From contig JAKPQA010000302.1 of assembly GCA_029547025.1 (NCBI GenBank), positions 1 to 59,186 on the forward strand: a DNA stretch of 59,186 nt, read 5' to 3'. Shown here one piece after another: positions 36,067-43,724 of the stretch. Both the position numbers and the translations under genes were made by a program. Below the pieces are notes generated by a model. That model saw nothing but the letters and a program-made list of their open reading frames with translations. It was not told the origin of the DNA and made no database searches. This stretch comes from Armatimonadota bacterium. Lineage in GTDB: Bacteria > Armatimonadota > Zipacnadia > UBA1398 > JAKPQA01. The stretch's first letter is position 1. Each line of letters begins with the position of its first letter.

Positions 36067-36933
36067 TCAGACGGGGGGCGGGGGGAACAGATAGCCTCTG
36101 ACGGCGTTCGCGATGACGTCACCCCAAAGGATCATCACGGCCAGAGAGACGGCCAGGAATGGCCCGAATGGGATGACGGTGTCCTCTCGCTCCTTGCGGT
36201 GCCAGAGCATCCAGGTGCCACCGATGAGGGCCCCGGCAAAGGCGGCGATGACGATGTAGAGGACGAGCTCGATGCCGGGACCGAGGAACGCCCCCGCAGC
36301 ACCAGTGAGATAGATATCACCAAAGCCCATGGTCTCCTTGCGGAATGCCAGGTCGGCCAGGAACACGAACACGCGCAACCCGATCAGCCCGACCAGGGCG
36401 CCGATCACCGAACGAGGGAGGGCCACAGCGAACTGGCCGCCGGCGGTGGTGACAGGGAACAGCACCATCATCTCGTGTGCCCCGACGGCCAGGCCGTAGA
36501 TGTCGTAGCCGACTCCGGCGACGAGGATGGCAATCCAAAGTGGATGAGGGATGAGGGTGGTCTGCCAGTCGATTACGAATAAGGCGATGAGCGAGGCGAA
36601 GCAGATCCACAGCGCAACGAGCAGCACCGGGCGGCCGGGCCCACAGTAGAAGAACAGGCCCAGAAAGACGAGGCCGGTGATCAGCTCGATCGCCATGTAC
36701 CGGTAGCTGAACCGGGCCCCACAGAAGCGGCAGCGGCTGCGGAGGAGTAGCTGGCTGAGGACGGGGATGAGGTCGCGCGCCAGTATCTCCTTGCCACAGG
36801 ACGTGCAGTGGGAGCGCCCACCCAGGCTCTCGTCCTCGGGCAGGCGGCAGATGGCGACATTCAGGAAGCTCCCGACGCACAGGCCCAGGAGGCCAGAGAA
36901 GGTGGCGAAGACAGCGTAGAGCTGGGGTTCCAT
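36067..36933 (-). CDS. pilD: Prepilin peptidase (leader peptidase / N-methyltransferase)
   Basis: 288 aa, polytopic inner-membrane aspartyl protease that cleaves and methylates prepilins. The N-terminus GLCVGSFLNVAICRLP is diagnostic. The cytoplasmic zinc-binding cysteines are C43, C46, C68 and C71 (CTSC, CRFC). Catalytic aspartates are D122 (IDWQTTLIP) and D206 in GFGD. About eight hydrophobic segments. I chose ATG 36933 because it gives the standard N-terminus, although no good ribosome site precedes it; a GTG about 30 bases upstream is an alternative. It lies between pilC and the prepilin genes it serves. Confidence 0.94.
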   Translation of the reverse strand: MEPQLYAVFATFSGLLGLCVGSFLNVAICRLPEDESLGGRSHCTSCGKEILARDLIPVLSQLLLRSRCRFCGARFSYRYMAIELITGLVFLGLFFYCGPGRPVLLVALWICFASLIALFVIDWQTTLIPHPLWIAILVAGVGYDIYGLAVGAHEMMVLFPVTTAGGQFAVALPRSVIGALVGLIGLRVFVFLADLAFRKETMGFGDIYLTGAAGAFLGPGIELVLYIVIAAFAGALIGGTWMLWHRKEREDTVIPFGPFLAVSLAVMILWGDVIANAVRGYLFPPPPV

Positions 36934-36983
36934 GGCCACGGCGCGCCGTTCGGGCGCGATCACCCCACTCCCTGGCGCATACA

Positions 36984-37013
36984 ACACGGGGCGAGGAGGT
37001 CCTCGCCCCGTGT
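36984..37013 (-). terminator. Strong hairpin between pilC and pilD
   Basis: A perfect 14-bp inverted repeat (ACACGGGGCGAGGA / TCCTCGCCCCGTGT) separated by only two bases. No T-run follows. It could attenuate transcription or protect the upstream message, lowering PilD relative to PilC. Confidence 0.5.
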
Positions 37014-37054
37014 CGCTGCGTTCTCAGACGCCGGCGAGCCGCCGGGCCGCCCGC

Positions 37055-38296
37055 CTACTCGTTCTGGGAAGACAGGCTGTTGATGATCTCAACCAGCGGC
37101 ATGAACATGGCGACGACGATGAATCCAACGACGCCACCGAGGAAAACGATCAACATCGGCTCGATGGCGGCCGTCAGGGAAGCCAGGGCCGTGTCGACCT
37201 CGGACTCGTAGAACTCCGACACCTTAGCCAGCATGGCGTCGAGCGAGCCGGTCTCCTCGCCGATGGAGATCATCTGAACCACCATGGGCGGGAACATGCC
37301 GGAGTTACGCAGGGGCGTGCCGATCTCCTCGCCCTCGCGGACGCTGGCGCGCGCGTCGAGCACGGCCTCGGCGATGATCTCGTTGCCGACAGTGCCGGCC
37401 ACGGTCTCCATGGCCTGGAGGATGGGCACACCACTGCTGAGCAGGGTGGAGAGCGTGGAGGCGAAGCGCGATAGTGCAACTTTGTGGATCAGCTTGCCAA
37501 AGACGGGCAGCTTGAGCTTAACCAGGTCGATGTAGCGGCGCCCAACCTTGGTTCGGCCGAGAAACTTGAGGGCGATGAAGATGATGATGCCCCCAGCCAG
37601 GGCGTAGTACCAGTAGTGGACGAGGAAGTCGCTGGCATCGCGGAGGATGAGGGTCATCTTCGGCATCTTGTCGCGGCCGATGCCGAGTTCGTCGAACAGG
37701 GCCATGAACTTGGGCAGGATGAAGGTCATGAGGAAGAGCACGATGCCGACCGCCGCGATCATAACGATCGTGGGGTAGGTCATGGCGGACTTGACCTTCC
37801 GGCGAAGTTCGAGGTCCTTTTCGAGGAAGACGGCGAGCTTGTTGAGCGTCTCGTCGAGCACGCCGCCGACCTCGCCCGCGCGGACCAGACCGATGGCCAG
37901 GTTCGAGAAGGTTCGAGAGTACTTGGCCATGGCCCCGGACAGCGAGTTACCCCCCTCGACCTCAGCGCGAATGTCGGCGATCATGGCCCTTAGGTTGGGG
38001 TTGGTGGTCTGCTCCTGAAGAACCGAGAGGCAGCGGACCACGGTCACGCCGGCGTTGATCATGGTGGCGAACTGCCGGCAGAACTGGGCCAAGTCGTTGA
38101 GCTTGACGCGCTTGAAGCGCGACATGCCACGTCCCCGGCCTTTGACCACGCCGGTGCCCTTGGTCTTCTGGATCGACGAGACCACATAGCCCTGGTCGAC
38201 CAGGTTAGTGCGCAACGCTTGCTCGCTGTCGGCCTCGATGGTTCCCGTGAACTCGGCACCGCGCGCGTCGCGTACCCGGTACTGGAACACCGCCAT
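37055..38296 (-). CDS. pilC: PilC/GspF-type inner-membrane platform protein
   Basis: 413 aa. Two tandem T2SSF domains, each with the helical motif (LAQFCRQFATMINAGV and LSRFASTLSTLLSSGVP), and three transmembrane segments (IVMIAAVGIVLFLMTFILP, YALAGGIIIFIALKF, and the C-terminal MLIVFLGGVVGFIVVAMF). It couples the PilB/PilT motors to pilin insertion and removal. The start ATG at 38296 gives MAVFQYRVRDARG, the usual family opening. Encoded between pilT and pilD. Confidence 0.95.
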   Translation of the reverse strand: MAVFQYRVRDARGAEFTGTIEADSEQALRTNLVDQGYVVSSIQKTKGTGVVKGRGRGMSRFKRVKLNDLAQFCRQFATMINAGVTVVRCLSVLQEQTTNPNLRAMIADIRAEVEGGNSLSGAMAKYSRTFSNLAIGLVRAGEVGGVLDETLNKLAVFLEKDLELRRKVKSAMTYPTIVMIAAVGIVLFLMTFILPKFMALFDELGIGRDKMPKMTLILRDASDFLVHYWYYALAGGIIIFIALKFLGRTKVGRRYIDLVKLKLPVFGKLIHKVALSRFASTLSTLLSSGVPILQAMETVAGTVGNEIIAEAVLDARASVREGEEIGTPLRNSGMFPPMVVQMISIGEETGSLDAMLAKVSEFYESEVDTALASLTAAIEPMLIVFLGGVVGFIVVAMFMPLVEIINSLSSQNE

Positions 38297-38438
38297 CAGA
38301 CCCACCCCCGCTATGCCGCCCGCGGCCACCCACCGGTGGTCCGCCGGTCGCCACGAAGCGGCTCCTGTACTGACTGTCTACCACCCCAGATGATCCGGCG
38401 CCACCCGGGGTTGGGAGAATGGGCGCCGAACACTCGGC

Positions 38439-39575
38439 CTAGTAGGGCGCGTTGCCGGTGTTCAGCATCTTCTTGAGCTCCTCGGGGTTGACCGAACGCT
38501 CCATGGCATCGTCATAGCTGATCATGCCGCGCTGGTAGAGGTCCCGCAGAGCCTGGTCCATGGTCTGCATGCCAATGTTGGTGCTGGTCTGGATGATGGA
38601 CAGCACCTGATGCGCTTTGGCCTCCCGGATGAGGTTCTTGATGGCCGCGTTGCAGATCATGATCTCGCAGGCAACGGCGCGGCCGCTGGTCCCGGCTCGA
38701 GGTAGCAGCTGCTGGGTGACGACCGCCACCAGGTTGTTGGAGAGCTGGACGCGGATCTGTTCCTGCTGGGCCGCCGGGAACACGTCGATGACTCGGTCGA
38801 CCGTGTCGGCGGCGCTGTTCGTGTGCACGGTGGCGAGCACCAGGTGGCCGGTCTCGGCTGCGGTGATTGCCAGCTGCATCGTGTCGAGGTCACGCATCTC
38901 CCCGACGAGGATGACATCGGGGTCCTCGCGCAGCGCTGCCCGGAGGGCGGCGGCGAATGTCAGGGTGTCCTGGCCCAGCTCGCGCTGGTTGATGATGCTC
39001 ATGCGATGGCCGTGGAGGTACTCGATGGGGTCCTCGATGGTGATGATGTGCTTGCTGGTTTCGCTGTTGATCTGGTTGATCATGGCGGCCAGAGTGGTGG
39101 ACTTCCCGCTGCCCGTAGGGCCGGTGACGAGCACGAGGCCGCGGGGCCGGCGCGCGATGGACTCGAGGATCATCGGCAGCCCGAGTTCGGGAAGGGTGGG
39201 CACTTTGGCCGGGATGAGACGGAAGGCGGCGGCCACGGTGCCGCGGTCGCGGTACACGTTGGTGCGGAACCGCGCGACCCGAGGGATCGAGTAGGAGAGG
39301 TCGAGCTGGAGCTCGGTCTCGAAGCGCTGGATCTGATCGTCGTTGAGGATGTCATAGATCATGCGCTGGGTGACGTTGGGCGTTAGCCGTTCGTAATTGG
39401 CCGTCCGCAGCGCGCCGTCCACCCGAAGGACGGGGGGGACCCCCACGCAGATGTGCAGGTCGGAGGCGTTCTTCTCCACCACCAGGTGGAGCAGCTCGTC
39501 CAGATGGATGTCGTGCACCGGCTTGGGCTGGCTCGGCCCGCGCGGGGGGGTCTGTTTGGCGCCAGACGTGCTCAT
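38439..39575 (-). CDS. pilT: Pilus retraction ATPase PilT
   Basis: 378-aa cytoplasmic hexameric ATPase. Walker A GPTGSGKSTT, Asp box IITIEDPIE, Walker B DVILVGEMRD, His box TGHLVLATVHTN, and the PilT-specific C-terminal AIKNLIREAKAHQ and GMQTMDQAL motifs. These distinguish it from extension ATPases and indicate retractile, type IVa-like filaments rather than a pure type II secretion system. ATG start with GAGGAG 8 bases upstream. Follows pilB by 115 bases. Confidence 0.95.
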   Translation of the reverse strand: MSTSGAKQTPPRGPSQPKPVHDIHLDELLHLVVEKNASDLHICVGVPPVLRVDGALRTANYERLTPNVTQRMIYDILNDDQIQRFETELQLDLSYSIPRVARFRTNVYRDRGTVAAAFRLIPAKVPTLPELGLPMILESIARRPRGLVLVTGPTGSGKSTTLAAMINQINSETSKHIITIEDPIEYLHGHRMSIINQRELGQDTLTFAAALRAALREDPDVILVGEMRDLDTMQLAITAAETGHLVLATVHTNSAADTVDRVIDVFPAAQQEQIRVQLSNNLVAVVTQQLLPRAGTSGRAVACEIMICNAAIKNLIREAKAHQVLSIIQTSTNIGMQTMDQALRDLYQRGMISYDDAMERSVNPEELKKMLNTGNAPY

Positions 39576-39690
39576 CCCGTCAACTCCTCAACCACACCGC
39601 GATATGCCCGGAGCTGGCGGCTGATGTTCACGCGAAGCCACCGCGCGGCGGTTCGCCGGGCGTCCTGTCGCGGGGTCCATCCGCCGACGC

Positions 39691-41460
39691 CTAGTAGACG
39701 CCGGCGGTCATGACCTTCCTGACGAGCTCCTCGACCGTGGTCGTCCCGTTGCAGATCTTGGCGAAGCCGTCTTCGCGGAGGGTTTTCATCCCGTTCGCCC
39801 GCGCGGCCTCATCGATCTCAGAGAGCGGGGCGCGTCGCACGATGAGCTCGGCGAGCTCCCCGTTCATCTCAAACAGCTCGAAGATCCCGACCCGGCCACG
39901 GAACCCGGTGTGGCCGCACTGCTCGCAGCCGCGGCCGTGGTAGAACTTTTGCTCCGGGTCCGGTGGGTTATCGGGATCCCAGCCAAACCCCAGCATCAGA
40001 TCGCGGGGCGGCGTGTACTCCTCCCGGCAGTTCTGGCAGATGCGGCGAACGAGGCGCTGGGCCAGCACACCGATGACCGAGGCTGAGATCAAGAAGGGCT
40101 CCACGCCCATGTCAATGAGCCGGGTGACGGCAGACGGGGCGTTGTTCGTGTGCAGGGTGCTCAACACCAGGTGGCCGGTCAGCGAGGCCTCAATGGCGAT
40201 GTCCGCGGTTTCGAGGTCACGGATCTCACCGACCATGATGATATCCGGGTCCTGCCGCAGGAAGGATCGAAGGGCGTTGGCAAACGTCAGACCCGCCTTG
40301 CGGTTGACCGGCACCTGGGAGATGCCGGGCAGCTGGTACTCGACCGGGTCCTCGATGGTGATAATATTCTTCTCGATAGAGTTGATCTTGTTCAGGATCG
40401 AGTACTGCGTGGTGGTCTTGCCGTGGCCCGTGGGCCCCGTGCTCAGCAGGATGCCGTTGGGCTGGACAATGAGGCGCTCGAGCTGGGCTTGGGTCTCCGG
40501 GAAGAAGCCGAGTTTCTCGAGTCCGATCATGACGGAGCCCTGATCGAGGATCCGAAACACGCACTTCTCACCGTTGGCCGTGGGGATGGTCGAGACCCGG
40601 AGATCGAAGACGCGGCCGTCCATGCGCACACCGACACGGCCGTCCTGCGGGACTCGTTTCTCGGCGATATCCATGTCGGCCATGATCTTCATGCGCGAGA
40701 TCAGGGGCGCGTGGACGTGTTTGGGTGGTGTCATGATCTCACGAAGGTCACCATCCACGCGGTACCGGATTCGCACGTTCCCGCGCTGGGGCTCGATGTG
40801 GACGTCGCTGGCACCCATCTTGATGGCCTGCTTGAGCAGGGTGTTCACAATGCGGATGATGGGCGCGGTGTTGGCCGCTTCCTCGTCGGTGCCTTTGATG
40901 GCGCTGATGTCGGCCACCATACCGATACCGGCGGTGTGGGCCCCGACGCCGGAGGCCGCCCGAGTTGCGGCGATCTCGGCGAAGGCGGTGTCCGTCTCGT
41001 CGGTAGCGGCGGCGACAGCGCCATAGATTCGGCCGCGCATCTCCTCGATCTGCTGGGGCACCCCGAGCATGGGGGTCACGCTGACGCCGGCGCGCCGGCG
41101 GAGTTCGTCGATGTGCTCGATCTCGTCGGGCTCGGCCATGACGAAGACGAGGCCCCCGTCGGGAGCGCGCTTGACGGGTATGGCGTTGACGCGTTCGATC
41201 ACATCATGGGGGACGAGATTGACCACGTCCTCGTCGATGTCGAGGTTGTCGAAGTTCGCCAAGGGGACATCGAGGAGCTCGGCGAGCACGCCGTAGACCT
41301 CGAGGGCTGGCGCGAATCCCGCATCGACGATGACGCGTTCGAGTTTTTGGGATCGGTCGGAGGCTTGGCGCTCCAGTGCCTCCCTCGCCTGCTGCTCGGT
41401 GATGACGCCCCGCTGGATCAGGACGCGAGCCAGGTCACGCCGGCCACGTGGCGCAGCCAT
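39691..41460 (-). CDS. pilB: Pilus extension / secretion ATPase PilB (GspE family)
   Basis: 589 aa. The N-terminal part (about 8-60) is MshEN-like (LARVLIQRGVITEQQAREAL, then a second copy ERVIVDAG), a domain that binds cyclic di-GMP in some relatives; here its key RLG residues are changed, so binding is uncertain. The ATPase core has Walker A GPTGHGKTTT (His instead of the usual Ser), Asp box ITIEDPVEY, Walker B PDIIMVGEIRD and His box THLN-type LSTLHTN. A zinc site CQNC...CEQC lies near 500-530. ATG 41460 has GGAGGT 8 bases upstream; the GTG three codons earlier overlaps the ribosome site. First gene after a strong promoter. Confidence 0.95.
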   Translation of the reverse strand: MAAPRGRRDLARVLIQRGVITEQQAREALERQASDRSQKLERVIVDAGFAPALEVYGVLAELLDVPLANFDNLDIDEDVVNLVPHDVIERVNAIPVKRAPDGGLVFVMAEPDEIEHIDELRRRAGVSVTPMLGVPQQIEEMRGRIYGAVAAATDETDTAFAEIAATRAASGVGAHTAGIGMVADISAIKGTDEEAANTAPIIRIVNTLLKQAIKMGASDVHIEPQRGNVRIRYRVDGDLREIMTPPKHVHAPLISRMKIMADMDIAEKRVPQDGRVGVRMDGRVFDLRVSTIPTANGEKCVFRILDQGSVMIGLEKLGFFPETQAQLERLIVQPNGILLSTGPTGHGKTTTQYSILNKINSIEKNIITIEDPVEYQLPGISQVPVNRKAGLTFANALRSFLRQDPDIIMVGEIRDLETADIAIEASLTGHLVLSTLHTNNAPSAVTRLIDMGVEPFLISASVIGVLAQRLVRRICQNCREEYTPPRDLMLGFGWDPDNPPDPEQKFYHGRGCEQCGHTGFRGRVGIFELFEMNGELAELIVRRAPLSEIDEAARANGMKTLREDGFAKICNGTTTVEELVRKVMTAGVY

Positions 41461-41621
41461 CCTGGGCACCTCCAGGTATACAGTTCAACGCGGACAGCAT
41501 CAGAGCTTCCGCGGGCGCATACGTGTTCAGCGGCGAGCACTTTCTGTGTCCGATGGGCGAACTCCTTGGACTGGATGCCCCAAATGGCAAGCGAGCAGCC
41601 TCGCGGCCGTGGGCAGGAGCG

Positions 41622-41630
41622 ATTATAGCA
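41622..41630 (-). promoter_or_regulatory. Extended -10 promoter of the pilB operon
   Basis: On the minus strand TGC-TATAAT is a perfect extended -10 element, 162 bases upstream of pilB and 54 bases before the GH20-like stop's 3' side. No convincing -35 lies 17 bases further upstream, which extended -10 promoters tolerate. Expected start near 41615 leaves a leader of about 155 bases (41461-41615). I found no known riboswitch consensus in it. Confidence 0.65.
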
Positions 41631-41675
41631 CATGCAGGGGGGCGCGGCCGGCACCTCATCAGCACCCATCTGCAG

Positions 41676-42710
41676 CTATAGGGCGTTCGCGTTCAGCCGG
41701 GGCAGGCACGCCAGGATGACATCGGCGACCGGGCAGTCCTTACCGGTGGTCCGGCCCTGCAGCCGGTCGCGCAGGTCTGGGCTGTTAACACCCCATCCGG
41801 TGAACAGGTAACCCATCATTCGGTCCGTGGGGTCGCGAAGGGCACATTCGAGCAGGGCCTCAGCCGCCTCCACTTTGTTCCAGGTGGCCGGCCATACGCG
41901 GAAGCCCTGCTCCTGGAAGTAGCGCACCGAGGGATAGTCGGCCATGGGTTCGTAGTGCCAGTCACAGATGATGATGTCCTTGGGGATCCGGTCGATCGCC
42001 GCTGCCGTTCCGTTGGCGCTGGCTTCCCACTGGCCGTAGCCGGTGGTGGCGGCATCGAGAAGCCGATCGCCCCACATGAGCATCTCGACACCTCTGCGCT
42101 TGACCAGGAACTCGTGCAGGTCGTTGGTGGTCTGGGCGAAGAGCGCGGCGGGGTCGCCGCCTCGGCAGCGGGGGCACTGGTCGCTCGCGATGAGGAAGAC
42201 TTCATCCATTCCCACGTGGAAGGCGTCGGCATGGAATGCGCTGAGGATCTCGTCGATGAGCTCGAAGACCACGGTGTTCACCTGGGGGTGCTGGGGGCAC
42301 CAGCTCCGGCAGTAGATGCCGGGGTTGTCGAGTGGGATCTGTGGCGTCTCGTCGAACTCGGGATGCTTGGCAAGCAAAGGAAACGTCACGTCTGCCCACG
42401 ACTGGTGGCCCAGGCAGTTGAAGAGGGGGATCAGTCGGACGCCTTCGCCCTCGCAAGTGGCCGCAAGGTCGGCCGCCGCCTCGGCGGTCAGCGTGCCGTT
42501 TGATAGTTCGGGATGGGACTGGAACTGGAAGCTGTAGTTCACCTCAGCGATCACGGTGTTGATGCCCATGGGAGCCAGCACATCGACGACCAGCCGCTTG
42601 AGATCGTCCGCGGCCTCGGGGCTACCGACGCTGATGTGTAGGCCGCGCCACGGGCGCGCTGGCGGCGCGGTGATCGAGAGGCCGGTGCAGCACAGCAGAA
42701 GAGCGGTCAT
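41676..42710 (-). CDS. Secreted GH20-like beta-N-acetylhexosaminidase
   Basis: 344 aa with a signal-like N-terminus (MTALLLCCTGLSITAPPA). The (beta/alpha)8 features of family GH20 are visible: NTVIAEVNYSFQF, IPLFNCLGHQSW, and the catalytic Asp-Glu pair D169-E170 in HVGMDEVF. Late aromatic residues (WGD, WHYEPM, WPATWNK) fit the sugar pocket. It would remove terminal GlcNAc/GalNAc by substrate-assisted catalysis. The N-terminal GH20b domain is absent. ATG 42710 has GGAGGT 5 bases upstream. Last gene of the ahcY-glycosyltransferase-kinase group, ending just before the pilB promoter. Confidence 0.8.
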   Translation of the reverse strand: MTALLLCCTGLSITAPPARPWRGLHISVGSPEAADDLKRLVVDVLAPMGINTVIAEVNYSFQFQSHPELSNGTLTAEAAADLAATCEGEGVRLIPLFNCLGHQSWADVTFPLLAKHPEFDETPQIPLDNPGIYCRSWCPQHPQVNTVVFELIDEILSAFHADAFHVGMDEVFLIASDQCPRCRGGDPAALFAQTTNDLHEFLVKRRGVEMLMWGDRLLDAATTGYGQWEASANGTAAAIDRIPKDIIICDWHYEPMADYPSVRYFQEQGFRVWPATWNKVEAAEALLECALRDPTDRMMGYLFTGWGVNSPDLRDRLQGRTTGKDCPVADVILACLPRLNANAL

Positions 42711-42738
42711 GTCGCACCTCCGGAGCGCGGGCGGGCCG

Positions 42739-43716
42739 CTATGCGGCCGTTGCGGCCAACGACTGGGCTGTGGCCAAGTCGGGCATCGCGGGGATGGCCC
42801 CCTTCTTGGTTGTGGCCAACGCGCCAACGGCGTTGGCGAACGTGAACGCCTCGCGTAGGTCGTGCTCCCCCAGCTCAGCGATGCCAGACGGTTCGGCATT
42901 GGCCAGCAGCCAGTGCAGTGCGCCGGCGACGAAGCCGTCGCCGGCCCCGGTCGTATCGACGGTGTCGACCCGGAAGCCGGGCAGATCGACGTGGGCCCCA
43001 TGATTCCAGACGGCGCAGCCCGACGCTCCGCGGGTCACGGCTACCAGGCTGGGGCCCATGTCCAGCAGCGCTCTCGCTCCGGCGGCGATGTCATGGGTGC
43101 CCAGAAGGAATGTGAGTTCTTCTTCGCACACTTTCACCACATCGGCTTCGGGTATGCCGGCGAGCATCTCCGCCCTGGCGTGGCCGGCCGTATCCCACAG
43201 CGACATGCGGAGATTGGGGTCGTAGGAGATCAGCAGGCCGGCAGCCCTCGCGACCGCGATGGCGTGCGTGGTGGCGGACCGGGAGGGTTCGGAGATCCGC
43301 GTGATGGAGCCAAAGTGGAAGGCCCGGGCGTCGCGGATGAGTGTTTCGTCGATCTCATCGGGGCGGAGCATCATGTCGGCGCTTGGGTCGCGGTAGAAGA
43401 GGAAGTCCCGTTCGCCGTCAGCCATGAGCGAGACAAAGGCGAGTCCGGTCTTGACCACGGGGTCGAAGACCATGGACGCGGTACTGACTCCAGCGGCCGC
43501 GAACGTGTCAGCCAGGAAGCGGCCGAATGGGTCATCGCCGACTTTGCCCATGAAGGCGCTGGAGGTCCCGAGGCGCGCCAGCGCCACAGCCACGTTGGCC
43601 GGAGCCCCACCCGGAGCCTTCTCGAACCCCGGGGCGCCGGCCAGGTCGACGCCCGACCGTTGGGAGACGAAATCGATCAGAGCCTCACCCAGACAGACGA
43701 CCTGCGCCAAGTTCAT
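42739..43716 (-). CDS. PfkB-family sugar kinase (fructokinase-like)
   Basis: 325 aa. Ribokinase/PfkB hallmarks: PGGAPANVAVALARLG (substrate loop), and GAGDGFVAGAL with the catalytic base D260 and anion hole. The opening VVCLGEALIDFV and the FEKAPGGAPAN motif resemble bacterial fructokinases (EC 2.7.1.4); substrate is inferred. ATG 43716 with GGGAG three bases upstream (short spacing). It starts 8 bases after the glycosyltransferase stop, so the two are co-transcribed, with the hexosaminidase downstream. Confidence 0.88.
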   Translation of the reverse strand: MNLAQVVCLGEALIDFVSQRSGVDLAGAPGFEKAPGGAPANVAVALARLGTSSAFMGKVGDDPFGRFLADTFAAAGVSTASMVFDPVVKTGLAFVSLMADGERDFLFYRDPSADMMLRPDEIDETLIRDARAFHFGSITRISEPSRSATTHAIAVARAAGLLISYDPNLRMSLWDTAGHARAEMLAGIPEADVVKVCEEELTFLLGTHDIAAGARALLDMGPSLVAVTRGASGCAVWNHGAHVDLPGFRVDTVDTTGAGDGFVAGALHWLLANAEPSGIAELGEHDLREAFTFANAVGALATTKKGAIPAMPDLATAQSLAATAA

Positions 43717-43724
43717 CGACTCCC

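Noticed and set aside
41461-41615. Riboswitch in the 155-base pilB leader
   Set aside because: No recognisable aptamer consensus and no terminator/antiterminator pair found by eye.
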